From SKW197 sp049970095 (GTDB lineage Archaea > Thermoplasmatota > Thermoplasmata > Lutacidiplasmatales > SKW197), in the NCBI GenBank assembly GCA_049970095.1, contig JBMFNP010000003.1, positions 3,938 to 67,937 of the forward strand: 64,000 nucleotides of DNA. The letters are read 5' to 3'. Positions 25,224 through 33,262 of this stretch are shown one piece after another. The position numbers were made by a program, and so were the translations under genes. Position 1 is the first letter of the stretch; every line of letters begins with the position of its first letter. A model generated the notes under the pieces. The model saw only the letters and a list, made by a program, of their open reading frames with translations. It had not been told where the DNA came from and searched no databases.

Positions 25224-27854
25224 TTAACTGCTGCCTCCTGATGCTTTTTTAAATCCTTTTTTCTCCAGTTTTTGCAGTATTGCCTCTGCTTCTTCCTTCT
25301 CTTTCTGATATTCCTCTTTCTCTTTCCTTAATTTTTCTATCACTTTTTCAGCATTATTTTTTACCTCATAGAACTTTTTGATCGCAGGCGCGATTTCTTT
25401 TTCAACCCTTGCGGTGCATTCTTCCACAATTTCTGTTATAAGATTCTCCTGCGGAATTTTCTTTTCCAGTATTGCTTTAAAAGCACCCTCCATTTCTTTC
25501 CGCATTCTCTTCAGCGTCTCTTTTTCCATTTCCAGTTTTTCCTTTTCTTCCATCAATAATTGTGTCTTGGTATCAATCTCATGTAACATTGAGTCCACAT
25601 TCTTCTTCTCTTTCTCAATCTCCGCCTTTTTGGAATTTATACTAGCTTCAAGTTCATCCATCTGTTTCTTCCTTACCGCAAACTCCTTACCCATCTCTTC
25701 AATTACACCAAGGTCTTTTGCAATCTCTTTCTCCTTTTCAGTTACCGCATTTTCCCTCTTTTTAATATCCTTTTCCCATGCCTCAATTTCTTCCATTTTC
25801 CTTCGTATATACTCTTCCTTTTCACCTATAACCTTTTCCCTTTCTGTAAGCGAAGCCTCATATACAGTGATTTTATCCACTCTTGCGTTGTATTCTTTTC
25901 TTGCCTCTTCCATTTTCGCTTTCTCTTCAGACAATAATTTTTCCAACTCACCCAAGCTTCTCTCCTTATCTCCCAGTTCCTTTTCCTTTTCACTCAACCT
26001 TAAATTCATCGCCTTAAGTTTCTCAGTTTCCCCTTTTATGAATTCCTCTTTTTCGTAGAGTACCTTTTCCTTTTCTTCCATTGAAACCCTTCTGCTTTCC
26101 AGCTCCTGTTTCATTCTTACAATCTCGTTTTCTTCCTTCTTTATTCGTTCCATGGTTTCGCGCAATTCATTTGCCTTTGCACTTGTCTCCTCAATTGCCT
26201 TCGCTAGCGATATTTTTGTTTTGTCTAGTTCTTCGCTCTTTGCAGAATTTTCTGCAAGCAACTGATTTACCTGCCTCTCCCTTTCTTCCAGTTGTGATGC
26301 CAGAATCCGTGCTCTATCCTCCTCAGCTTTAAGCCATGCTTCTTTTTCCTGAAGTACCCTCTCCTTTTCTGTAAGCATTGCGGTCATCATTTCCTGTTCT
26401 GTGAGTTTGGTATCAAGTTCCCTCTTTTCTCGCTCGATATCTTCAAGAAGTTTAATGAATTTTTCCACTCTTTCCTTTTCACCTGTTTCTTCTTTTAATG
26501 ATTGAATTGCATCCAAAATCCATTTTTCCTTAAGATTCTGCTCCTTTTCTTTGATCCTGATCTCTTCCCGTATCTGCCTTAATTCTTTCAGGTCATTTTC
26601 TAACTTAATCCGCATCTCTTCTGGCATATTTCCTATGTTCTGTGGATACTCCTGTGCTTCTTTAAGGCGTTCTTCCCACTGCCCGAGTTCCTCATACTTT
26701 GCATTGAGAGCATTGCGTTCCATCTCCAGTTGGTACATCTGAGCGGCGAGGTTTTCCTCCTTCTTTCTCAGGTCCTGTGACATCTGTTCAAAAGCCTGGA
26801 CCTTCCTATTCAGTTCAATTCCAATCTGTTTTATCCGCTCTTCTTCAGCCTTCAACCAGTTTTCCCATTCTGTTAACTCTCCAATCTTTTTGTTAATCTC
26901 TGAATAATTTTCCTGGAGCTTATTCTCCCGCATTTTTAGGTCTTCTTCCCATACATAGAGGTCACTCTCTTTTGATTTGAGCGCATCTTCTCTGACTGCA
27001 AGTTCCTCTTTGAGTTTTTCCAGTTCTTGATACTTTTCACTTAAGGATGCTAGGGATTCCTGAATGCTTGGCACCTCAAACTCAAATTTGCAGTTTGGAC
27101 ACACCAGTTCAGTTATACCAATCTCTGCTTTACATCTCGGGCATGTTTTAGTGTCTGTAATTCCATTCTCTTTCTTCTTAAGCATCTTCTTTTTCTTCAC
27201 TGGATACTGAATTTTATTCATCTCAGCCTTCCATTTTCCACAGTCGTAGGGTTTCTGGAGTTCCTCCCAGAATATTGCTGCAGGTCTCAAGTAGTAGTCC
27301 ATATCTTTAACCCCGAAGACCGCAAATTCCTCATTTATGGGGTCAACCACGATTGCAGAGTGATATTCATGTGGAAACATCTTTGTCTGTGTGGAAATGT
27401 CAGTGCTTGAGAGAAAACATGTATGACCTGGATGTGAATGGTACCATCCCACTAGAATGTAATCAAAAGGTACTTCCTCAAGCTGTTCAAATAATTTTTC
27501 ATAACTCTCTTTGTCAAATTTTACATGCACCGCACTTGCATCAAGGTCAGAGGTCACAATGTCTCTCACTACTGCGTAGATTTTGTTATCAAATTTGTAA
27601 ATGTCTCCGAGTAAAAATCCCATTACCTCCAAGTTCTGGGATTTGTATTTCAGTGCATGCAAAAGAATTTTTTCTTCGGCGTTTTTTGAAATATACACAT
27701 CAAAAATTTTTGAAGATTCAATTGTTTGCTTAAACAGCTCAAAACCTTCCTTTGATGTCCATTCGTGGGGTGCCAGAAATTCGTATGCTGGCGGTTCTTT
27801 ATTTACAATTTCTTTCTTGCTTTCACCTACAATTCTAGGCTTTTCCTTCGCCAT
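25224..27854 (-). CDS. JAMM (Rpn11-like) metalloprotease fused to zinc ribbon and long coiled coil
   Basis: From ATG 27854 the protein has 876 residues. Residues about 40-190 are a JAB1/MPN domain with the full JAMM set: Glu76 (EVMGFLLG), then WYHSHPGHTCFLSSTD giving His139, His141 and Asp152 in the H-x-H-x10-D pattern. A zinc ribbon (CPRC/CPNC, about 237-257) and roughly 600 residues of almost unbroken heptad-rich coiled coil (about 270-865) follow, ending KKASGGSS. JAMM enzymes cut isopeptide bonds after Gly-Gly, so it probably matures the modifier and removes it from targets. The coiled coil suggests a filament, dimer or scaffold. The start lies within the end of the E2 gene, so translation is coupled. 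A TTG at 27869 is an alternative start. Confidence 0.88.
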   Translation of the reverse strand: MAKEKPRIVGESKKEIVNKEPPAYEFLAPHEWTSKEGFELFKQTIESSKIFDVYISKNAEEKILLHALKYKSQNLEVMGFLLGDIYKFDNKIYAVVRDIVTSDLDASAVHVKFDKESYEKLFEQLEEVPFDYILVGWYHSHPGHTCFLSSTDISTQTKMFPHEYHSAIVVDPINEEFAVFGVKDMDYYLRPAAIFWEELQKPYDCGKWKAEMNKIQYPVKKKKMLKKKENGITDTKTCPRCKAEIGITELVCPNCKFEFEVPSIQESLASLSEKYQELEKLKEELAVREDALKSKESDLYVWEEDLKMRENKLQENYSEINKKIGELTEWENWLKAEEERIKQIGIELNRKVQAFEQMSQDLRKKEENLAAQMYQLEMERNALNAKYEELGQWEERLKEAQEYPQNIGNMPEEMRIKLENDLKELRQIREEIRIKEKEQNLKEKWILDAIQSLKEETGEKERVEKFIKLLEDIEREKRELDTKLTEQEMMTAMLTEKERVLQEKEAWLKAEEDRARILASQLEERERQVNQLLAENSAKSEELDKTKISLAKAIEETSAKANELRETMERIKKEENEIVRMKQELESRRVSMEEKEKVLYEKEEFIKGETEKLKAMNLRLSEKEKELGDKERSLGELEKLLSEEKAKMEEARKEYNARVDKITVYEASLTEREKVIGEKEEYIRRKMEEIEAWEKDIKKRENAVTEKEKEIAKDLGVIEEMGKEFAVRKKQMDELEASINSKKAEIEKEKKNVDSMLHEIDTKTQLLMEEKEKLEMEKETLKRMRKEMEGAFKAILEKKIPQENLITEIVEECTARVEKEIAPAIKKFYEVKNNAEKVIEKLRKEKEEYQKEKEEAEAILQKLEKKGFKKASGGSS

Positions 27855-28377
27855 CCTCTGTGCCCCCAACTATTTTTGGTGCATGTTCCGTCTTGGTTTT
27901 TTCTACAATCACAGGTGGTTTGTAGGGATGTTTATCAAAATATTCTGCAGCTTTCTGGCATGCCTCACTTCCCAAGGGATTACCAGGATTTGGGTTAGAA
28001 AGAAGGGTTTCAAGTCCCTTGATAAACATTAGGAGGGTGGATTGTGGTGTCCAGGTATCAAACAATTTGGTACACACATATCCCCCTTCATGCGGGGGCA
28101 TGATATTCGGGTGGAATATAGGGCTGAGCCATCTTACAATTGGCTTCTGGTAAGGATACTGGGCAGTGATTATTATTTTCACCTTGTGTGTGTACCTTGT
28201 GGTCACCTTCCCCTCCCACAAAAACGGTCCTGGTGTTTTAACAAATGTGAGGTCTATCTCAATAGGGAAAGTAGAGAGGCTGCTGTCCGATACCGTGATT
28301 ATATGCCGTAACTCTTTCTTGCATGTAAGGATTTCATTATATAATCTTTGTCTCAGCACCTCGATTGGTAGTGGCAC
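27835..28377 (-). CDS. E2 ubiquitin-conjugating enzyme (UBC fold)
   Basis: The 180-residue protein is a clear UBC homologue. It has an N-terminal helix (IEVLRQRLYNEILTC), the hairpin strands ending YPYQKPIVRW, the HPN motif (residues 89-91), catalytic Cys102 in GGYVCTKLF, then DTWTPQSTL with the conserved Trp, and LLSNPNPGNPL. This is the eukaryotic E2 layout. A three-residue longer HPN-to-Cys spacing (PPHEGG) is the main difference. It would accept the modifier from the E1 by thioester and transfer it to lysine. The GTG start lies three bases after the modifier gene's stop, with GAGGGGG upstream. The C-terminal 30 residues are a disordered extension. No bacterial-type (6E) divergence is seen. 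Confidence 0.9.
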   Translation of the reverse strand: MPLPIEVLRQRLYNEILTCKKELRHIITVSDSSLSTFPIEIDLTFVKTPGPFLWEGKVTTRYTHKVKIIITAQYPYQKPIVRWLSPIFHPNIMPPHEGGYVCTKLFDTWTPQSTLLMFIKGLETLLSNPNPGNPLGSEACQKAAEYFDKHPYKPPVIVEKTKTEHAPKIVGGTEDGEGKA

Positions 28378-28380
28378 ATC

Positions 28381-29463
28381 TCATTCCCCCTCTCGGATAC
28401 CACCTTCTGGGTCTGGAATTAACTCCATCAGGTCTCCATCTCTTATGTCTGCTTCCTCTACCTTTGTTTCTCCTCGAAGTATTCGCTTTCCCTTGCGGAG
28501 CACATAAACTCCGATATTCTTTTCCCAGTATGTGCCTACACTTTCTATAATCTCGTCTATTGTGTTGTCTGGTTCAAGTTCCATGTCAATCGAAGCTCCT
28601 GTCTCTGCATCTCTTACTTTAACCCTTATTGACATTTCTTCCACCACCTTTTTTTCTGATTCTTCTTTTCCTTTACTCACATTACCGTCAGTGTGAAGCA
28701 TTCGGAATTTTTGCATGATGATTTCAAAACTCTCCTTCTGCTCCTCAGGAGTCGCAATTTCCCCTTCCTCCTCTTCCTCCCCGACAGGAACACTTATTCC
28801 CGCCTTTTTGTAATCAATCACCTCAAGATACTGTTTCAGGGTTTCTATTTCCTTTTTGCTGAGCACAATTGGAGAGACATGAACAATAAATACACCGTTG
28901 TTAACTGAAACCATATCCACTACTCCTTTAACAAAATCAATCACTTTTTCAAATCCGTTAGCAGTTATCAGAAGCCCTATGGCATCCAGAATAATTGCCG
29001 CCTTATCATTATTCTTGACAAATTCCCCTAATATGTATGTCATTTCAAATTCTAGGCGCTGGGGGTCAAGAGTTTTCTCCTTTGTAAGTGTAGATGTAAG
29101 CCAGTAAATTCCGTCAATGTTTATATTGTATTTTTTTCTGATTTTTCTGGGATTGCTTTTTGTGAGGCAGAGCCCTGCAAACCCAGCGTCTAAGAGGTCT
29201 TTGAAGAGTTTATAAGCCAGATTTTCATCTTCAACAATATAACTCCCACCAGACTCCAGGATGCTTGTAGGCTTTGAAACTGCGAATTTTGCCCCACAGT
29301 GCGGACACACTTCATCCAGTTCACCTACCTCTCCATTGCATATTGGGCAAAGAAAAACCTCTTCAAAGAGTTCTTTGCCACAGGACGGACAGATAGTTGA
29401 ATCCCTTGGAATATTTTTTCCGCAATAAGGGCATTTGGTAAGCTCAGCACCTTCGTTGGTCAT
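28381..29463 (-). CDS. Zinc-ribbon/DUF835 protein with C-terminal ubiquitin-like domain (modifier precursor)
   Basis: From the ATG at 29463 (AAGGGG nine bases upstream, TATA box behind it) the protein has 360 residues. Two zinc ribbons (CPYC/CPSC and CPIC/CPHC) fill residues 10-60. A DUF835 domain spans about 68-215 (YLTKSN-like LTKSNPRKIRKKY, IYWLTST, AIILDAIGLLITANG, VIDFVKGVVDMV). An acidic linker follows, then a beta-grasp domain at 277-360 running from SIRVKV through TIDEIIESVG and LRGETKVEEADIRDGDLMEL. It ends in Gly-Gly (354-355) plus IREGE, like a ubiquitin precursor needing tail removal. It is first in the operon. Ubiquitin-fold domains without conjugation exist, but the neighbours argue for a modifier. 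Whether DUF835 travels with it to targets or is cut off is unknown. Confidence 0.85.
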   Translation of the reverse strand: MTNEGAELTKCPYCGKNIPRDSTICPSCGKELFEEVFLCPICNGEVGELDEVCPHCGAKFAVSKPTSILESGGSYIVEDENLAYKLFKDLLDAGFAGLCLTKSNPRKIRKKYNINIDGIYWLTSTLTKEKTLDPQRLEFEMTYILGEFVKNNDKAAIILDAIGLLITANGFEKVIDFVKGVVDMVSVNNGVFIVHVSPIVLSKKEIETLKQYLEVIDYKKAGISVPVGEEEEEGEIATPEEQKESFEIIMQKFRMLHTDGNVSKGKEESEKKVVEEMSIRVKVRDAETGASIDMELEPDNTIDEIIESVGTYWEKNIGVYVLRKGKRILRGETKVEEADIRDGDLMELIPDPEGGIREGE

Positions 29464-29500
29464 TTGGTAGTACCCCTTCTCACCCAATATAACAAAACTC

Positions 29501-29510
29501 AAATATATAA
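29501..29510 (-). promoter_or_regulatory. TATA box for the ubiquitin-like operon
   Basis: The minus strand reads TTATATATTT, 38-47 bases before the ATG at 29463. That leaves a short leader containing GGTGAG and AAGGGG. It supports one promoter for the four genes. Confidence 0.55.
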
Positions 29511-29511
29511 C

Positions 29512-29531
29512 TAACGCATGGTAACGCATGG
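29512..29531. repeat. Perfect tandem 10-mer, likely operator between divergent promoters
   Basis: TAACGCATGG occurs twice with no gap. The repeat period equals about one helical turn, so two proteins could bind the same face. It touches the upstream (BRE) side of the operon's TATA box and lies eight bases from the acyltransferase TATA box. Confidence 0.5.
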
Positions 29532-29539
29532 CGGATGAG

Positions 29540-29548
29540 CATAAATTT
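29540..29548 (+). promoter_or_regulatory. TATA box for the hexapeptide acyltransferase gene
   Basis: CATAAATTT lies 26-34 bases before the ATG at 29574, giving a near-leaderless transcript. Confidence 0.45.
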
Positions 29549-29573
29549 CTGCATAACTGATAAATAGCACTAA

Positions 29574-30206
29574 ATGTTCTCACAAAATATGCAAATATAT
29601 GGAAGAACCAGAATAGGACATAACACTTTTATTGCGGAGAATGCTGTTATTGGACATCCTGGCAAAGACGAGAAAGAATTGTTGCTGGCTAAGAAATTTG
29701 ATGAGGTTGCAGGTGCTGTGATAGGAGATAATTGTATAATTCGGGACTATGCAGTGATTTATTCAAATGCGAGGATTGGAAATTTTGTGCAAACAGGACA
29801 CCATGTTTTAGTGAGGGAATACACTGTGATAGGAGATCATTCTCTGGTTGGCTCAGGTACGGTAATTGATGACAAGTGCAGGATCGGTGAGAATGTTTCT
29901 ATCCAAAGTATGGTTTACATTCCTACAAATACTGAGATAGAGGATAATGTGTTTATTGGACCCAGAGTATGCCTCACGAACGATAAATATATGGGTAGAG
30001 GGAAGATTAATCTGATTGGTCCCCGCATAAAAAGATTTGCAAGAATTGGGGGAAATGCAACAATTCTGCCAGGTGTAGTAATTGGTGAGGATGCTGTGGT
30101 AGCTGCAGGTGCAGTGGTAACAAAAGATGTAGCACCGCACAAGGTAGTTGCTGGAGTGCCAGCCAAGGTAATTGGAGATGTACCCAATGAGCACAGAAAA
30201 TTGTAA
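29574..30206 (+). CDS. Left-handed beta-helix (hexapeptide repeat) acyltransferase
   Basis: The 210-residue protein consists largely of hexapeptide-type turns ([LIV]-G-x-x-x-x): IYGRTRIGHNTFIAENAVIGH, VIGDNCIIRDYAVIYSNARIGN, VLVREYTVIGDHSLVGSG, then NATILPGVVIGEDAVVAAGAVVTKDV and the typical ending VVAGVPAKVIGD. It belongs to the WbbJ/NeuD-type acetyltransferases that acylate sugars or amino sugars, often for surface glycans. It is divergent from the ubiquitin-like operon and shares its intergenic region, so both may be controlled together. The acceptor cannot be predicted. The OB-fold operon begins about 50 bases downstream. Confidence 0.85.
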   Translation: MFSQNMQIYGRTRIGHNTFIAENAVIGHPGKDEKELLLAKKFDEVAGAVIGDNCIIRDYAVIYSNARIGNFVQTGHHVLVREYTVIGDHSLVGSGTVIDDKCRIGENVSIQSMVYIPTNTEIEDNVFIGPRVCLTNDKYMGRGKINLIGPRIKRFARIGGNATILPGVVIGEDAVVAAGAVVTKDVAPHKVVAGVPAKVIGDVPNEHRKL

Positions 30207-30253
30207 GGCAAATCTATATTAGGTGGTTATTAATTATCCTGTTGGTGATCTCT

Positions 30254-33200
30254 TTGGCACTGAAGAAGATACAGATAATAGGACTTGTGCTTGGAATTAT
30301 CCTACTTATAAGCGTGATTGGTGTGCTGTTGCTGATGAGTACCCCAAAACCCCAGGAAAATAAACCTCCTGTAGCGAATTTCACAATGGACAAAACAAGT
30401 GCAAAAGTAAATGAGCCAGTAACCTTTACATCAACATCTTATGACCCTGATGGGAATGAAACAATTGTAAAGCATCTCTGGGAATTTGGAGACAATACGA
30501 ACAAAACAGGGAACCTCAGAACAGTAACGCATTCGTATGGAGCACCTGGTGTCTATACTGTCAAACTTACAGTAGAGGATGAAAAGGGTGCACAGAATTC
30601 TATCACCAGAACACTCAGCATTACCGAAGAAATTTACGACGAATACCAGAATGTTACTGTAAATGAACTGCTTACAAATCCTCAAAATTACCTGGAGAAG
30701 AAGGTGAGATTGAATGGATGTATAGTGGCGGATATGGGGTATTACCCTGGAAACCTCACAAACAGCACCACTTTCTATGTAGTGGATGACGCAGGAATAA
30801 AAGGACTGAACATATACACGCAGCCAAATGCGACAAGACCAGCCACAATAAATTACAATGAGAAACTTGTGATCAAAGGTACATTTACAACATACAAAGA
30901 AGCGTTTGAACTGAAAGTGAGCGCAGGCACACCTGATTCCGTAGAATCTTTAGGCACATATGGAAAAAATTCGTATGAGAATTATACTGTTTCCTCACTT
31001 CTTGCAAATGCTGGGAACGCAAACTACTCTTTTGTAAAGATAGATAATGCAGTTGTTGACTGGGTAAATAAATCCTACAAATATACCATCACAGATGTAG
31101 GTGGCGGTGCAAATATAACCGTGTACTGTGAATTTGGTGCGAATGCTCCATATGTGTCATCTGGAGATAATATCTCGGTGCAGGGATGGTTCAAATATTA
31201 CTCAAAGGAGGGTGTTTGGGAAATCACAGTAAGAAATGGAACGGAGGATAAAGTTGAACTTAAAGGTGTTGCTTACACTATGGTAACCGTAAATGAACTG
31301 CTTACAAATCCAGGCAGTTATCTGAACAAGAGTGTTGAGCTTACAGATGTAGTTTATGCGTACAGAGTGCACTGGAATGCAAGCAATTTAAGTGAGTATG
31401 CAAGTTTCTATGTAATAGATAACGGAGGCACAAGGGGCTTGAATGTGTTTGCCACATCAAATGCCACAAGACCTGCAGTGGTTGCATACGGTGATTTACT
31501 GCACATAAAGGGTAAGTTTGAGATTTACAATAATGCATACGAAGTGTATGTTGGCAAATCCACAACACCAGATTTGATTGATAAGACAGGAAGCGGCGGC
31601 ACAAACATCTATGCCAGTTATCCAGATATCAACACACTTCTGGGTAGTACCACAACCGCAAATAATTCCTTTGTTAAACTCAATAATCTGGTTGTAGATT
31701 ATGTATATGCATCCTATAAATTTACAGTTAGGGATAACAGCACATCCACAAATATCACAATATATGGAGAATATGGTGCAAACATACCAGCGGTGAGTGC
31801 AGGGCAGATAGTGAATGTTTCTGGGTGGTTCACATGGTACACCAGCGGGGGTTACTGGGAGATTGTAATAAGGAATGCGAGCAGTGATATTGTTGAGGTT
31901 TCAGGGCAAAGCCAGCAATACATACCTGTAACCGTAAATGAACTGCTTACAAATCCAGGCAGTTATCTGAACAAGAGTGTTGAGCTTACAGATGTAGTTT
32001 ATGCGTACAGAGTGCACTGGAATGCAAGCAATTTAAGTGAGTATGCAAGTTTCTATGTAATAGATAACGGAGGCACAAGGGGCTTGAATGTGTTTGCCAC
32101 ATCAAATGCCACAAGACCTGCAGTGGTTGCATACGGTGATTTACTGCACATAAAGGGTAAGTTTGAGATTTACAATAATGCATACGAAGTGTATGTTGGC
32201 AAATCCACAACACCAGATTTGATTGATAAGACAGGAAGCGGTGGCACAAACATCTATGCCAGTTATCCAGATATCAACACACTTCTGGGTAGCACCACAA
32301 CCGCAAATAATTCCTTTGTTAAACTCAATAATCTGGTTGTAGATTATGTATATGCATCCTATAAATTTACAGTTAGGGATAACAGCACATCCACAAATAT
32401 CACAATATATGGAGAATATGGTGCAAACATACCAGCGGTGAGTGCAGGGCAGATAGTGAATGTTTCTGGGTGGTTCACATGGTACACCAGCGGGGGTTAC
32501 TGGGAGATTGTAATAAGGAATGCAAGCAGTGATGCGGTTGAAGTGAACACGCAGTCTCCATACACCCAGGTAACTGTAGCAACCCTTCTAGCAAATCCTT
32601 CCCAATACAATAATACTGAGGTCTGCCTAAAAAATGTATATGTGGACTGGGCAAAAACTACATATAACTTTAATGTAAAGGATGCTCCCTCAGACACCTC
32701 CAACCTCACCATCTATGTTTCAAAGAATGCTAAAGCACAGCCAATCTATACTGGCTATTATGTAGATATTTACGGAGAATTTACATGGTACACCAGTGGA
32801 GGTTACTGGGAGATTTACATAAGAAATTACACTGATGATAAGGTGATTGCAATATACAATTATCAAAGGATTACAGTTTCGGAACTTCTTGCAAATTCTT
32901 CAACATATCTTGGAAAGAATGTTTCTATTGATTACGCAATCATTACAAATATTACATATAATTACTACCTTTTCAGGGTGAAGGACAACTCAACTACCCA
33001 GGAATTAACAATATATGTAAACAAAAATGCTACCTCCCCTTCAGCGCTCTCTGTTGGGCAGGCAGTGAAAGTAAGTGGCGTCTTTAAATTGTACAACACC
33101 ACATACGAAATCCAGATCAGGAATTATTCCACCGATGCGGTAGCTCTGCTTTCTGCAAATACTGGACTGGATAACTCTCATGCGAACACGGGAGGCATAG

Positions 33201-33262
33201 GATGGAAGGAAAACAGAATGGAGCGGAATTCACACATTGTCCGCATTGCAAGAGATTTGTAG
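30254..33262 (+). CDS. Membrane-anchored PKD plus OB-fold repeat surface protein
   Basis: The start is probably TTG at 30254, with GGTGAT four bases upstream; TTG 30242 and GTG 30245 are alternatives. About 1002 residues. One N-terminal membrane helix (about 6-30) is followed by a PKD domain (PPVANFTMDKTSAKVNEPVTF to VEDEKG, about 40-125). Eight OB-like modules of about 95-110 residues each follow, starting V-T-V-N-E-L-L-T-N-P or similar and ending in GxFxxY...YExxVxN, like nucleic-acid-binding OB/CcmE-type folds. Two consecutive pairs are almost identical. There are many sequons. It faces the outside and has no C-terminal anchor. The 3' end overlaps the next gene by 61 bases. Ligand unknown; the OB fold here need not bind nucleic acid. 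Confidence 0.75.
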   Translation: MALKKIQIIGLVLGIILLISVIGVLLLMSTPKPQENKPPVANFTMDKTSAKVNEPVTFTSTSYDPDGNETIVKHLWEFGDNTNKTGNLRTVTHSYGAPGVYTVKLTVEDEKGAQNSITRTLSITEEIYDEYQNVTVNELLTNPQNYLEKKVRLNGCIVADMGYYPGNLTNSTTFYVVDDAGIKGLNIYTQPNATRPATINYNEKLVIKGTFTTYKEAFELKVSAGTPDSVESLGTYGKNSYENYTVSSLLANAGNANYSFVKIDNAVVDWVNKSYKYTITDVGGGANITVYCEFGANAPYVSSGDNISVQGWFKYYSKEGVWEITVRNGTEDKVELKGVAYTMVTVNELLTNPGSYLNKSVELTDVVYAYRVHWNASNLSEYASFYVIDNGGTRGLNVFATSNATRPAVVAYGDLLHIKGKFEIYNNAYEVYVGKSTTPDLIDKTGSGGTNIYASYPDINTLLGSTTTANNSFVKLNNLVVDYVYASYKFTVRDNSTSTNITIYGEYGANIPAVSAGQIVNVSGWFTWYTSGGYWEIVIRNASSDIVEVSGQSQQYIPVTVNELLTNPGSYLNKSVELTDVVYAYRVHWNASNLSEYASFYVIDNGGTRGLNVFATSNATRPAVVAYGDLLHIKGKFEIYNNAYEVYVGKSTTPDLIDKTGSGGTNIYASYPDINTLLGSTTTANNSFVKLNNLVVDYVYASYKFTVRDNSTSTNITIYGEYGANIPAVSAGQIVNVSGWFTWYTSGGYWEIVIRNASSDAVEVNTQSPYTQVTVATLLANPSQYNNTEVCLKNVYVDWAKTTYNFNVKDAPSDTSNLTIYVSKNAKAQPIYTGYYVDIYGEFTWYTSGGYWEIYIRNYTDDKVIAIYNYQRITVSELLANSSTYLGKNVSIDYAIITNITYNYYLFRVKDNSTTQELTIYVNKNATSPSALSVGQAVKVSGVFKLYNTTYEIQIRNYSTDAVALLSANTGLDNSHANTGGIGWKENRMERNSHIVRIARDL
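31283..32533 (+). repeat. 645-base in-frame tandem duplication
   Basis: Bases 31283-31888 recur at 31928-32533, offset by exactly 645 bases (215 codons). I see only three differences, all synonymous (GGC/GGT near 31597, AGT/AGC near 31648, GCG/GCA near 31879). The unit encodes one pair of OB-like modules. The copying is recent or kept uniform by gene conversion. Confidence 0.85.

Noticed and set aside
25378..26058. 226-codon plus-strand frame opposite the coiled coil
   Set aside because: Its serine/phenylalanine-rich translation is the mirror of the lysine/glutamate-rich coiled coil, not a real protein.
24390..29463. Simple SAMP/MoaD-type sulfur-transfer operon
   Set aside because: A UBC-fold E2 with HPN and catalytic Cys has no role in sulfur transfer, and the JAMM protein is present. 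The modifier is also longer than MoaD/ThiS.
31341..32249. Two near-identical 87-codon minus-strand frames (31341-31604 and 31986-32249)
   Set aside because: They are copies of the same shadow frame created by the 645-base duplication, not separate genes.
33202..33262. Possible frameshift joining the OB-repeat protein to the next gene
   Set aside because: The downstream gene has its own ATG with a GGAGG site and begins with an intact zinc ribbon. Sixty-one-base overlap is more likely than an error.
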